64,000 nucleotides of DNA from SFWF01 sp045539925. Lineage in GTDB: Bacteria; Bacillota; Clostridia; Oscillospirales; Acutalibacteraceae. Both the position numbers and the translations under genes were made by a program. Shown here piece after piece: positions 1-6,444 of the stretch (its first letter is position 1; each line of letters begins with the position of its first letter). Under the pieces are notes generated by a model. That model ran no database searches, was not told the DNA's origin, and saw nothing but the letters and a program-made list of their open reading frames with translations. The stretch is taken from NCBI GenBank assembly GCA_045539925.1, contig JAZQGH010000083.1, positions 1 through 64,000 of the forward strand, read 5' to 3'.

Positions 1-181
1 TTCGCCCACGCCTCATAGGGCAGTATTTGTTTCTCGAACAAAATTCCCTATATTGTTGCCAAAAGCCTCGAAAGGCGACAGCCTTTCTGCGTTTTACGGC
101 TTAAATACAGGAAATTTTCGGTTTCTACGAAACTGCGAAGCACCTTAAAAAGAAAATTTTTAGTGACAGAAAAGGCAAAAA
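1..181. other. Gene-free leader region with a small hairpin
   Basis: I see no convincing coding sequence here. A short perfect hairpin (AAAGGC, loop GACA, GCCTTT) lies at 71-86, followed by TGCGTTTT. The surrounding block resembles the core of the 160-bp elements at 25851 and 48939 in layout (CTCG, then a 6-bp stem with a four-base loop, then TGCGTTTT), but the rest of the sequence differs. It may be a diverged relative of that element or coincidence. Confidence 0.35.
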
Positions 182-216
182 CCTCCGATAACGCTGACGC
201 GTATCGGAGGCTTTTA
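182..216 (+). terminator. Intrinsic terminator upstream of luxS
   Basis: CCTCCGATA at 182-190 pairs with TATCGGAGG at 202-210, followed by CTTTT. It probably ends a transcript entering from the left. If the luxS promoter lies upstream of it, it could instead be an attenuator, because no good promoter is visible between it and luxS. Confidence 0.6.
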
Positions 217-324
217 ACAAATTATGGCGCAAAAATTTCGCTTTTTAAGGAAATACATCCCTATGGGACGTGGGCGCTTGCTCCCGCCGTTTTCTATATC
301 GGATAAAACACAGGAGCAACTATT

Positions 325-786
325 ATGAAAAAAATTGCAAGTTTTACTGTAGATCACGACAAGGTAGGCAAGGGAATGTTCATATCCCGTATTGACGGAG
401 ATGTTATGACCTACGATGTCCGTATGAAGATACCGAACGGTGGAGACTATATTCCTTATGCCGCTGCCCACACTATTGAGCATCTTTTTGCAACCTTTGC
501 CCGAAATTCGGGAGTTGCGGATAAGGTTATATATGTAGGACCAATGGGTTGCAGAACAGGATTTTATTTTCTCACCCGTGACAGCGTGTCGCAGGAAGAG
601 GCAATAGCTGTAGTGCGCGACAGTATGAAATTTATCGCAGAGTATGAGGGAGACATTCCGGGTGTCAGCCGTAAGGAGTGCGGAAACTACTTAGAGCACG
701 ACCTTGCGTCTGCCAAAGAGATAGCCACCGATATGGTAGAGGTGTTAAATAATTGGACCAAAGAAAAGCTTATATATGAAACATAA
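325..786 (+). CDS. luxS: S-ribosylhomocysteine lyase (autoinducer-2 synthase)
   Basis: Cytosolic metalloenzyme that cleaves S-ribosylhomocysteine to homocysteine and DPD, the precursor of autoinducer-2, in the activated methyl cycle. The 153 residues match the family's usual length. The zinc ligands are visible as His49 and His53 of the HTIEH motif and Cys119 of KECGNYLEHD; Glu52 and Cys76 (PMGCRTGFYF) correspond to the catalytic residues. The ATG at 325 has AGGAG about 8 bases upstream. The gene appears monocistronic: a terminator-like hairpin lies before it and a bidirectional terminator follows at 790. The pfs nucleosidase that supplies its substrate is not in the window. Confidence 0.96.
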   Translation: MKKIASFTVDHDKVGKGMFISRIDGDVMTYDVRMKIPNGGDYIPYAAAHTIEHLFATFARNSGVADKVIYVGPMGCRTGFYFLTRDSVSQEEAIAVVRDSMKFIAEYEGDIPGVSRKECGNYLEHDLASAKEIATDMVEVLNNWTKEKLIYET

Positions 787-789
787 AAA

Positions 790-820
790 CTCTCTGCTGA
801 ATTTCAGCAGAGAGTTTTTT
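790..820. terminator. Bidirectional terminator between luxS and the lipoprotein gene
   Basis: Near-perfect inverted repeat CTCTCTGCTGAA / TTCAGCAGAGAG (790-814) flanked by AAAAA on the left and TTTTTTT on the right. It can end the convergent transcripts of luxS (+) and of the lipoprotein gene (-). Confidence 0.85.
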
Positions 821-1299
821 TAACCTGTAATAACTTTTGCGCCTACATCCTCTGTAATAAATGAGGAGATCTTTTCATTAGCCTCCATAATGCAGAGGAT
901 AACGGTACCGTCGCGCTCGGCAATGATATGACTGTTTATCTTGTCGGATATGCTCTTATTGGCGAGATTATAGGTCTCACTCATCTGCTGGGTCATCACG
1001 CCGATACCCTTCATAATATCTTCTCTGACCTCTTTATCTTCGAATTTAAAGACGGCTATCATATCAAAATTCTCTTCTGCAGAGTTGAGATAGCCTTTAA
1101 AGTCGATTATTTTTTCGTCGGTAAAGCCGAAATAAGTCGAGATCTTAGACTTGTCCAGTTCTATCCAGCTGATGGTAGAAGCCGAAAGTGATTTAAGCCC
1201 CTCGGCAATATCCTTGGCAGACAGTTGACTTTTCGAACTGCAACCCGCAAGTACGCAAAAACACAGCAGGATAGAAAGAATGGATTTAAAAATTCTCAT
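820..1299 (-). CDS. DUF4358-like lipoprotein
   Basis: Predicted lipoprotein of 159 residues. An N-terminal signal (MRIFKSILSILLCFCVLAGC) ends in a lipobox, LAGC, so the mature protein would be lipid-anchored on the outer face of the membrane. The rest is a small soluble domain whose pattern (ELDKSKISTYFGF, DMIAVFKF, DGTVILCIM) resembles the DUF4358 lipoproteins common in Clostridia; their function is unknown. I chose the ATG at 1299 because AAAGGA lies about 9 bases upstream and the signal peptide begins there; a longer frame from 1335 adds twelve residues without a ribosome site. It has its own promoter (1340-1368), and the DnaA-box cluster lies just upstream of that promoter. Confidence 0.7.
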   Translation of the reverse strand: MRIFKSILSILLCFCVLAGCSSKSQLSAKDIAEGLKSLSASTISWIELDKSKISTYFGFTDEKIIDFKGYLNSAEENFDMIAVFKFEDKEVREDIMKGIGVMTQQMSETYNLANKSISDKINSHIIAERDGTVILCIMEANEKISSFITEDVGAKVITG

Positions 1300-1339
1300 T
1301 ACATTTTTTCCTTTAGGTAGAATAACTAGTGCCACGGTT

Positions 1340-1368
1340 ATTATACATCAAATGTTTGTAATAGTAAA
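1340..1368 (-). promoter_or_regulatory. Sigma-A promoter of the lipoprotein gene
   Basis: On the minus strand TTTACT (1368-1363), a 17-bp spacer and a perfect TATAAT (1345-1340) lie about 40 bases before the start codon. Confidence 0.6.
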
Positions 1369-1425
1369 CTAAAAGTTGAAAAATGCAAGTAGAAAATATA
1401 CGGCAATTTGATTTACATAAAGTTG

Positions 1426-1566
1426 TTATGCACAACCCATATTCAACCGAGTAATTCACATTATACACCGAGTTATTAACATTTTTAAAGCCAAATTTAC
1501 TTGAAAATGGATTGAAACGCGCTTAAAACGGTGGATAACTCTGTTAATAATGTGAATAATTTTATC
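1426..1566. promoter_or_regulatory. Inverted cluster of DnaA boxes
   Basis: Seven 9-mers match the DnaA-box consensus TTATNCACA with at most one mismatch. On + : TTATGCACA (1426, perfect), TAATTCACA (1452), TTATACACC (1461), TTATTAACA (1473). On - : TTATCCACC (1538-1530), TTATTAACA (1550-1542), TTATTCACA (1559-1551, perfect). The last three boxes of each half have the same layout, box-box-GAG-box, in opposite orientation, so 1446-1491 and 1519-1566 form a long imperfect inverted repeat. Very AT-rich DNA follows to 1636. The stretch 1300-1636 has no other gene. It could be a replication origin, a DnaA-titration site or a DnaA-controlled promoter region. dnaA is not in the window. Confidence 0.6.
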
Positions 1567-1636
1567 GGTTGATATTGTTTACATAATGTAATTTTTTTGT
1601 CGAAAATACTAAAATTTTGTAACTATTTTTAGCCCT

Positions 1637-2008
1637 TTAAAGCATAATAAAAACCAGTGCAAGAATAAGCATTTCGTCGGCGTTATCGCTCATAAGCAGA
1701 AGAATTATCCCTAAAATCAGCAGGGTGTCTGGAGATTTTAAAAGCTCGGGCAGATTAAGATGCCTTATAAACTGTGTAGGTCGATTTTTATTGCAACAGA
1801 GGGGCTTTTGGGTATTATTTTTTAAAGGTAGAGGCTGGGTTTCCCGAACTGCCCCGTCACTCTTTTCTCTATGAGCATCCGCCCGTCCTTTTTCGGGCAG
1901 ACTTACAAAATCGGGAAAGGACATTTCCCGTCCGCTGTAAAGCTCCCGTATGCGACGTTCTGCGTCTGCTTTTTCTCTTAAAAACTCCTCCTTAGACATT
2001 TCGCTCAA
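1637..2008 (-). CDS. Small membrane-associated protein of unknown function
   Basis: 123 residues, not recognised. The N-terminal third is charged (SKEEFLREKADAERRIRELY) and probably helical. The C-terminus has two hydrophobic stretches (LLILGIILLLM and EMLILALVFIML) separated by DNAD, suggesting a membrane hairpin or tail anchor. The start is taken as TTG at 2008, which has AGGAGG 9 bases upstream; an ATG at 1999 is the alternative. It is the last of three small genes on the minus strand (2606 to 1637), probably co-transcribed. Nothing in the residues suggests an enzyme. Confidence 0.6.
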   Translation of the reverse strand: MSEMSKEEFLREKADAERRIRELYSGREMSFPDFVSLPEKGRADAHREKSDGAVRETQPLPLKNNTQKPLCCNKNRPTQFIRHLNLPELLKSPDTLLILGIILLLMSDNADEMLILALVFIML

Positions 2009-2045
2009 GGGATACCGCCTCCTGTGTTATAATACCCGAAAGTCT

Positions 2046-2372
2046 CTAAAAATCAAAAAGCCCCGAATCTTTAAGCAGGGGTGCAAGCTCGGCAAGCTTA
2101 AGCATTTTTATTGCTGTGTCCACCTTGCCTTGCTTTTCGGGTGAAAGATTGGGCCTTAGTGCACTCAGCAATTTTATTCTGCTGTCATCCTTACCGCCTT
2201 GTTTTAAAAGTCTAAGCATTCTAGTCACGGCGCCGATGTCTATATCATCGGCGACCGACGGGGTTTCAGGCTCGGTCTTACCGCCCAGAAGACTTTGCGC
2301 CATATTCTTTATCTGTTCCATTCCGTTAGGGTCGCTCAGTAGGGCGGAAAGCTTTTCACTCAGTTCATCCAT
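2046..2372 (-). CDS. Small helical protein of unknown function
   Basis: 108 residues, not recognised. It is rich in Leu, Lys and Asp with no Cys and no membrane segment. Phrases such as NGMEQIKNMAQSLLGG, RMLRLLKQGG and KMLKLAELAPLL suggest amphipathic helices. It starts 6 bases after the stop of the upstream gene, and its ribosome site (GGTGG) lies inside the end of that gene, so translation is probably coupled. It shares short-helix composition with its upstream neighbour (SLLGG here, SQLLGG there), so the two may interact. Function cannot be inferred. Confidence 0.6.
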   Translation of the reverse strand: MDELSEKLSALLSDPNGMEQIKNMAQSLLGGKTEPETPSVADDIDIGAVTRMLRLLKQGGKDDSRIKLLSALRPNLSPEKQGKVDTAIKMLKLAELAPLLKDSGLFDF

Positions 2373-2378
2373 ACCTTA

Positions 2379-2606
2379 TCATCCACCCAGAAGCTGAGAC
2401 AATAGTTTTTTTACCTCGGGAGAGGAAAGCAGTTTTTCCCTTGCCGACTTATCCTGCATCAGTTTTTCAAGTTTTTTTCGGTCCTCCTGCGAAATGGAGG
2501 ATAACAAATCATCGGTTTTACCGCTCATAACCGCCTTTTTAACCTCTTCTGTGGCATTTTTGTCTAAAAATTTCCCGAGCCTTCGCGGATCTATGCTGTT
2601 ATTCAT
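2379..2606 (-). CDS. Small charged helical protein of unknown function
   Basis: 75 residues, not recognised. The composition is strongly charged (Lys, Glu, Asp), ending in KKLLSQLLGG. I place the start at ATG 2606 because a perfect GGAGGTG (2619-2613) sits 6 bases upstream; a GTG at 2615 is part of that ribosome site and would add three residues. It is the first gene of the minus-strand trio and is divergent from the phosphodiesterase at 2674. The strong ribosome site suggests real expression. Confidence 0.6.
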   Translation of the reverse strand: MNNSIDPRRLGKFLDKNATEEVKKAVMSGKTDDLLSSISQEDRKKLEKLMQDKSAREKLLSSPEVKKLLSQLLGG

Positions 2607-2673
2607 TGAAATCACCTCCGCTTTGATATATAATTATATTGAAAGCAAAACAACTTTATGAAAGGATTATCTT

Positions 2674-3147
2674 ATGAGAATACTCGTATTATCCGATTCC
2701 CACGGCAGGGTAGGGGAGATAGAAAAGGCAATCGAGGCACAAAAGGAGGCTAAAAATGTCTTTTTTCTCGGCGACTGTGTCAGAGATGTGGAGGACCTGC
2801 CTTTTATCTATCCCGACCGCACATTTTATATTGTCAGCGGAAATTGCGATTACGCATCAATGTATAAGTCTTCGGATACCGTTGTGCTTGAAGGCAAAAA
2901 GATACTCTTCACCCACGGACACATGTATTCGGTTAAAAGCGGACTCAGCACGCTGAGGAGCAAAGCCAAGGCAGAAGGCATAGATCTGGTGCTTTACGGA
3001 CATACACATATCGCTGCTACAGAATATGCAGACGGAGTATATTTTGTGAATCCTGGATCGCTTTGCAGCGGTAGAGAGGGCGGCACAGGCTATGCGGTTG
3101 TAGATATTGAGAAAAACGGAATAATGCCGATACTAATAAAAACATAA
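2674..3147 (+). CDS. YfcE/MJ0936-family metallophosphodiesterase
   Basis: Calcineurin-like phosphoesterase of 157 residues that would hydrolyse phosphodiester bonds with two metal ions; the natural substrate is not defined for most of the family. Metal-binding motifs appear in order: SDSHG near residue 7, GDCV near 33, GNCD near 57, THGH near 81 and GHTH near 111, followed by the family ending VNPGSL. In many Firmicutes the gene follows rph and an XTP/dITP pyrophosphatase; neither is present here. The ATG at 2674 has AAAGGA 7 bases upstream. It is divergent from the three small genes to its left. Confidence 0.88.
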   Translation: MRILVLSDSHGRVGEIEKAIEAQKEAKNVFFLGDCVRDVEDLPFIYPDRTFYIVSGNCDYASMYKSSDTVVLEGKKILFTHGHMYSVKSGLSTLRSKAKAEGIDLVLYGHTHIAATEYADGVYFVNPGSLCSGREGGTGYAVVDIEKNGIMPILIKT

Positions 3148-3271
3148 TGGAAAAAGAAATAAAAGATGCTTTAAAGTGCGGTTATTGTGCCCGAAGGACA
3201 AATAATCGTCGGCAAAAAAATATGAAGTTTTAACAAATTTTCAAATTACGAGAAAAAATTATTAAATTCAC

Positions 3272-3300
3272 TTGATTTTATCGAGAGTGTTGTATATAAT
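3272..3300 (+). promoter_or_regulatory. Sigma-A promoter of the PEPCK gene
   Basis: TTGATT (3272-3277), 17-bp spacer, TATAAT (3295-3300). It leaves an untranslated leader of about 70 bases before the ATG at 3375. Confidence 0.75.
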
Positions 3301-3374
3301 TGTATTCGGTGAAAATTGGTTTCTTAAGGAGGCGAATTTCTCGCCCCAAAACCAAAATTAAAGGAGATATTGAA

Positions 3375-5153
3375 ATGACTAAGAACCCAACCGTACTCAA
3401 ATGGCTGGAAGAAATGAAAGAACTCTTACAGCCTGATCAAGTTATGTGGATTGACGGCACCGATGCTCAGCGTGACGAGCTTCGCAAGGAGGCTGTAAAG
3501 CTTGGTGAGCTTTTTGAGCTCAATCAGGAAAAGCTTCCCGGCTGCTATCTCCACCGCACAAACCCCAACGACGTTGCCCGTGTAGAAGACCGTACCTTCA
3601 TCTGCACCACCACTAAGGAAGAGGCTGGCCCCACCAATAACTGGTGCGACCCTGCAGAAATGTACGACAAGCTCTATAAAATTGCTCGCGGCAGCTACAA
3701 AGGCCGCACCATGTACATCATTCCATATTCTATGGGACCCATCGGTTCTCCTCTTGCTAAAATCGGCGTAGAGATTACCGACTCGGTATACGTTGTACTC
3801 AATATGCTTATTATGACCCGTGTTTCCACCAAGGTTTGGGATGTTCTCGGCGATTCAAACGATTGGGTACGCGGTCTCCATAGCCGTTGCGATGTTGATC
3901 CCGAAAACAGATTCATCTGCCACTTCCCTCAGGATAACACCATCGTATCCGTAAACTCAGGCTACGGCGGAAACGTTCTTCTCGGTAAAAAGTGCTTCGC
4001 ACTCCGTATCGCATCCTATCAGGGCTGGAAAGAAGGCTGGATGGCAGAGCATATGCTCATCCTCGGTCTCGAAAATCCCGAAGGAGAGGTTCGCTATGTA
4101 GCAGCTGCATTCCCCTCTGCCTGCGGAAAGACCAACCTTGCAATGCTTATTCCCCCCGAGTATCTCCGTAAGAAGGGCTACAAGATCTGGACCGTAGGTG
4201 ACGATATCTCCTGGATGAGAATAGGACCCGACGGGCGTCTTTATGCTATCAACCCCGAAAACGGCTTCTTTGGTGTTGCTCCCGGAACTAACGAGAAGTC
4301 TAACTTCAACGCGCTCGAGTCTACTAAGAAGAACACCATCTTTACAAACGTTGCACTCGATAAGAATGATAATACCGTTTGGTGGGAAGGCCTTAACAAG
4401 AACCTCCCCGAAAACGCACTCGATTGGAAGGGCAATCCTTGGGATGCATCCAAGTTCGACAAGGCAGACAAGTCTACCTGTGCCGCTCATCCCAACAGCC
4501 GTTTCACTGCTCCTGCTGAAAATTGCCCCTGCATTTCTGAAGAGTTTGACAAGGGCGCAGGTGTTCCCATTTCTGCAATCATCTTCGGCGGACGCCGTGC
4601 TAAGTGCGCTCCCCTCGTATATCAATCTAAGGATTGGGTCAACGGTGTATTCGTAGGCTCTGCAATGGCTTCTGAGACCACTGCTGCTGCCGCAGGTGCT
4701 GTCGGCGTTGTCCGTCGCGATCCTATGGCTATGCTTCCCTTCTGCGGATACCATATGGGCGATTACTTCGCACATTGGCTCGCAATGGGCGAGAAGCTCG
4801 GCGACAAGGCTCCCAAGATCTTCAATGTTAACTGGTTCCGTACCGACGACGAAGGCAACTTCATCTGGCCCGGATTCGGCGACAATATGCGTGTTCTCAA
4901 CTGGATTATAGACCGTTGCGAAGGCAAGGCAGATGCAGAAGAGACCGCTATTGGTTATGTTCCCAAGGCTGAGGATATCGACCTTACCGACCTCGACTTC
5001 GACATCGAGACCCTCCGTAGCATCCTCGCTGTTGATAAGGACATCTGGACCGCTGAGGCAGCTGAAATCGAAGAGCACTACAAGAAGTTTGGCGACAAGC
5101 TTCCTGCACAGCTCCGCGAACAGCTCGAAAACCTCAAAGCCGCCCTTAAATAA
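3375..5153 (+). CDS. pckG: Phosphoenolpyruvate carboxykinase (GTP)
   Basis: Interconverts oxaloacetate and phosphoenolpyruvate with GTP/GDP, for gluconeogenesis or, in fermenters, CO2 fixation toward succinate. The 592 residues fit the GTP-dependent family (about 600), not the shorter ATP form. The nucleotide loop reads PSACGKTN near residue 248, with the reactive Cys of this family. Other landmarks are YSMGPIGSPLAKIGVEITDS, FGGRRAKCAPLVYQ and NWFRTD. The start is ATG 3375 with AAGGAGAT at 3361; an upstream in-frame extension from 3300 lies in the promoter and leader. Codon use is strongly biased toward C-ending codons, which suggests high expression. It has its own promoter and terminator. 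Confidence 0.96.
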   Translation: MTKNPTVLKWLEEMKELLQPDQVMWIDGTDAQRDELRKEAVKLGELFELNQEKLPGCYLHRTNPNDVARVEDRTFICTTTKEEAGPTNNWCDPAEMYDKLYKIARGSYKGRTMYIIPYSMGPIGSPLAKIGVEITDSVYVVLNMLIMTRVSTKVWDVLGDSNDWVRGLHSRCDVDPENRFICHFPQDNTIVSVNSGYGGNVLLGKKCFALRIASYQGWKEGWMAEHMLILGLENPEGEVRYVAAAFPSACGKTNLAMLIPPEYLRKKGYKIWTVGDDISWMRIGPDGRLYAINPENGFFGVAPGTNEKSNFNALESTKKNTIFTNVALDKNDNTVWWEGLNKNLPENALDWKGNPWDASKFDKADKSTCAAHPNSRFTAPAENCPCISEEFDKGAGVPISAIIFGGRRAKCAPLVYQSKDWVNGVFVGSAMASETTAAAAGAVGVVRRDPMAMLPFCGYHMGDYFAHWLAMGEKLGDKAPKIFNVNWFRTDDEGNFIWPGFGDNMRVLNWIIDRCEGKADAEETAIGYVPKAEDIDLTDLDFDIETLRSILAVDKDIWTAEAAEIEEHYKKFGDKLPAQLREQLENLKAALK

Positions 5154-5164
5154 TTAGGATTCAA

Positions 5165-5203
5165 AAAACGACCGTTGCAGTTCATAGTGCAACGGTCATT
5201 TTT
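5165..5203 (+). terminator. Intrinsic terminator of pckG, copy 1 of a 33-bp direct repeat
   Basis: GACCGTTGCA (5170-5179), 8-base loop, TGCAACGGTC (5188-5197), then ATTTTTT. The 33 bases 5165-5197 recur exactly at 5757-5789. Confidence 0.85.
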
Positions 5204-5451
5204 TACTTTATGAAAAGATAAAAAATACAAATCAGCAAATGCGACATATCATCTTTGTTTTCTATGCCCTTATTTTTAAACAAATCGTAAAGAAAAGTAT
5301 CACATAGAAGTTCGTTTCGTATATAAGCGCCAAGTGTAAAATGAAAATATACTAAATCATTATATTTGCAATGTTTTAAGTCGTTTTGAATTCTATTGGG
5401 AACGTTTTTCTTTAGAAATATCATTGCTTTATTTATTTCTTCAAACAACAT
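5203..5451 (-). CDS. Small protein of unknown function, divergent from an XRE regulator
   Basis: 82 residues, not recognised with certainty. The middle reads NDLVYFHFTLGAYIRNELL, which recalls small phage- and plasmid-associated proteins, and the end is very hydrophobic (LLICIFYLFIK). The start at 5451 has GGTGGTGA close upstream. It is transcribed away from the XRE gene at 5543, and two operator-like inverted repeats sit between them. This layout resembles a self-regulated regulator/target or toxin-antitoxin pair, but no toxin fold is visible. It and its partner are more AT-rich than their neighbours, which fits recent acquisition. Confidence 0.55.
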   Translation of the reverse strand: MLFEEINKAMIFLKKNVPNRIQNDLKHCKYNDLVYFHFTLGAYIRNELLCDTFLYDLFKNKGIENKDDMSHLLICIFYLFIK

Positions 5452-5472
5452 TTTGCATCACCACCACTATAT

Positions 5473-5515
5473 TACTATTAAACGATAGTAAAATCAATAC
5501 TATTTTTTGATAGTA
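5473..5515. promoter_or_regulatory. Twin operator-like inverted repeats
   Basis: TACTAT-6 bp-ATAGTA at 5473-5490 and the same half-sites with the same 6-bp spacing at 5498-5515, with centres 25 bp apart. They lie between the divergent genes at 5451 and 5543 and are probably the binding sites of the XRE protein encoded at 5543. Confidence 0.65.
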
Positions 5516-5542
5516 CATATACTAAAAATTAGAGGTGAGTGT

Positions 5543-5755
5543 ATGTATTATCCCAGAATTAAGGATTTAAGAGAAGATTCCGATATGGTTCAAAAGGAGA
5601 TCGCCGCACTTCTCCACATAGACCAAAGAGTATATAGCAATTATGAAACGGGTAAAAGAGAAATACCTGTACATCATCTTATCACTCTTGCAAATTTTTA
5701 TAAAACATCAACCGATTATATTTTAGGCAGAACAAATAATAAATCCCCATACTGA
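5543..5755 (+). CDS. XRE-family helix-turn-helix regulator
   Basis: DNA-binding protein of 70 residues, essentially one XRE domain. The helix-turn-helix is visible as MVQKEIAALLHIDQRVYSNY followed by ETGKREIP and the family ending LANFYKTSTDYILGRT. I set the start at ATG 5543, with AGAGGTGA 4 bases upstream, rather than twelve codons earlier inside the operator region. It probably represses both itself and the divergent gene by binding the twin repeats at 5473-5515. Its stop is followed directly by a second copy of the pckG terminator. Confidence 0.85.
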   Translation: MYYPRIKDLREDSDMVQKEIAALLHIDQRVYSNYETGKREIPVHHLITLANFYKTSTDYILGRTNNKSPY

Positions 5756-5756
5756 T

Positions 5757-5797
5757 AAAACGACCGTTGCAGTTCATAGTGCAACGGTCGTTAATTT
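5757..5797. terminator. Terminator, copy 2 of the 33-bp direct repeat
   Basis: Bases 5757-5789 are identical to 5165-5197 (GACCGTTGCA / TGCAACGGTC stem), followed by GTTAATTTTT. It ends the XRE gene on + and, with AAAA on the other side, could end the Lrp gene on -. Confidence 0.75.
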
Positions 5798-5800
5798 TTC

Positions 5801-6244
5801 TTAAAGCAATTCCTCAATCAGAATGCCTCTTGTTTCCTGCGGGGTAGAGAAGACTATCTGTGTTTCGGTAGAGCCGAATTCTTGCAATCTGTTTATAAAA
5901 AGGTCGAGATTTTCGGTGGTATCAAAGGCAACCTTTATAAGCATAGAATAGTGTCCCGTAACGCAGTTGCATTCAATAACATTCGGGTGGGAGCATATAA
6001 AGGGATAAAACTCAGGCTTTCTTGCAGGGTCAAGTCCAAGATTTATGAAAGCAAGAATGGGAAATCCTAATTTTTTATAATCAAGCTTCAGGGTATATCC
6101 GCTGATTATTCCTTCGGCCTCAAGCTTTTCAATTCTTGCGGCAGTGGCAGGGGAGGACAGGTAAACCTGCTCGGCAAGTTGTTTTAAGGGCATACGGGCA
6201 TCTTTTTCTAAAAGGGTTAGTATTTTTAAATCGATTTGGTCCAT
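5801..6244 (-). CDS. Lrp/AsnC-family transcriptional regulator
   Basis: 147-residue feast/famine regulator that binds DNA as a multimer, often responding to amino acids. The N-terminal helix-turn-helix covers roughly residues 5-55 (LKQLAEQVYLSSPATAARIE) and is followed by the RAM ligand domain (residues about 65-140, with NCVTGHYSMLIKV as the conserved core). The start is ATG 6244, preceded by GGAGAT; seven extra upstream codons have no ribosome site. It is divergent from the TrhA-like gene at 6445. An 11-bp perfect inverted repeat in the shared intergenic region is a candidate operator. Confidence 0.92.
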   Translation of the reverse strand: MDQIDLKILTLLEKDARMPLKQLAEQVYLSSPATAARIEKLEAEGIISGYTLKLDYKKLGFPILAFINLGLDPARKPEFYPFICSHPNVIECNCVTGHYSMLIKVAFDTTENLDLFINRLQEFGSTETQIVFSTPQETRGILIEELL

Positions 6245-6254
6245 ATTTATCTCC

Positions 6255-6347
6255 GTTTTTTGCAATTTACTTAATAATATAAATTAAAACTATGTAGATG
6301 TCAAGAAAATAGAGGTTGCGGTTTTAATTTTTTAAGTTGCAAAAAAC
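6255..6347. promoter_or_regulatory. Candidate Lrp operator pair
   Basis: GTTTTTTGCAA at 6255-6265 and its exact reverse complement at 6337-6347 flank the region between the Lrp gene and the gene at 6445. A close match (GTTTTTGCAA) also occurs at 7137-7146 before the uronate isomerase gene. Lrp binding is inferred from position only. Confidence 0.35.
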
Positions 6348-6359
6348 ATTTCTTGCATA

Positions 6360-6388
6360 TTGCTTTTCAAATAGTTTTATGATATACT
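6360..6388 (+). promoter_or_regulatory. Sigma-A promoter of the TrhA-like gene
   Basis: TTGCTT (6360-6365), 17-bp spacer, TATACT (6383-6388). It begins 12 bases after the right half of the inverted repeat, so a bound regulator could affect it. Confidence 0.6.
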
Positions 6389-6444
6389 ATATGTGGTTAT
6401 TAAAACTAGATAATTAGATTTTAGCAATTACCAAGGAGATCTTT

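Noticed and set aside
3147..3236. Short ORF of 28 codons after the phosphodiesterase gene
   Set aside because: It starts at the stop of the upstream gene without a ribosome site and contains no conserved pattern; at most a gene remnant.
3957..5078. Long open frame (373 codons) antisense to pckG
   Set aside because: It mirrors the strongly biased codons of pckG, has no ribosome site and shows no recognisable motif; a shadow of the real gene.
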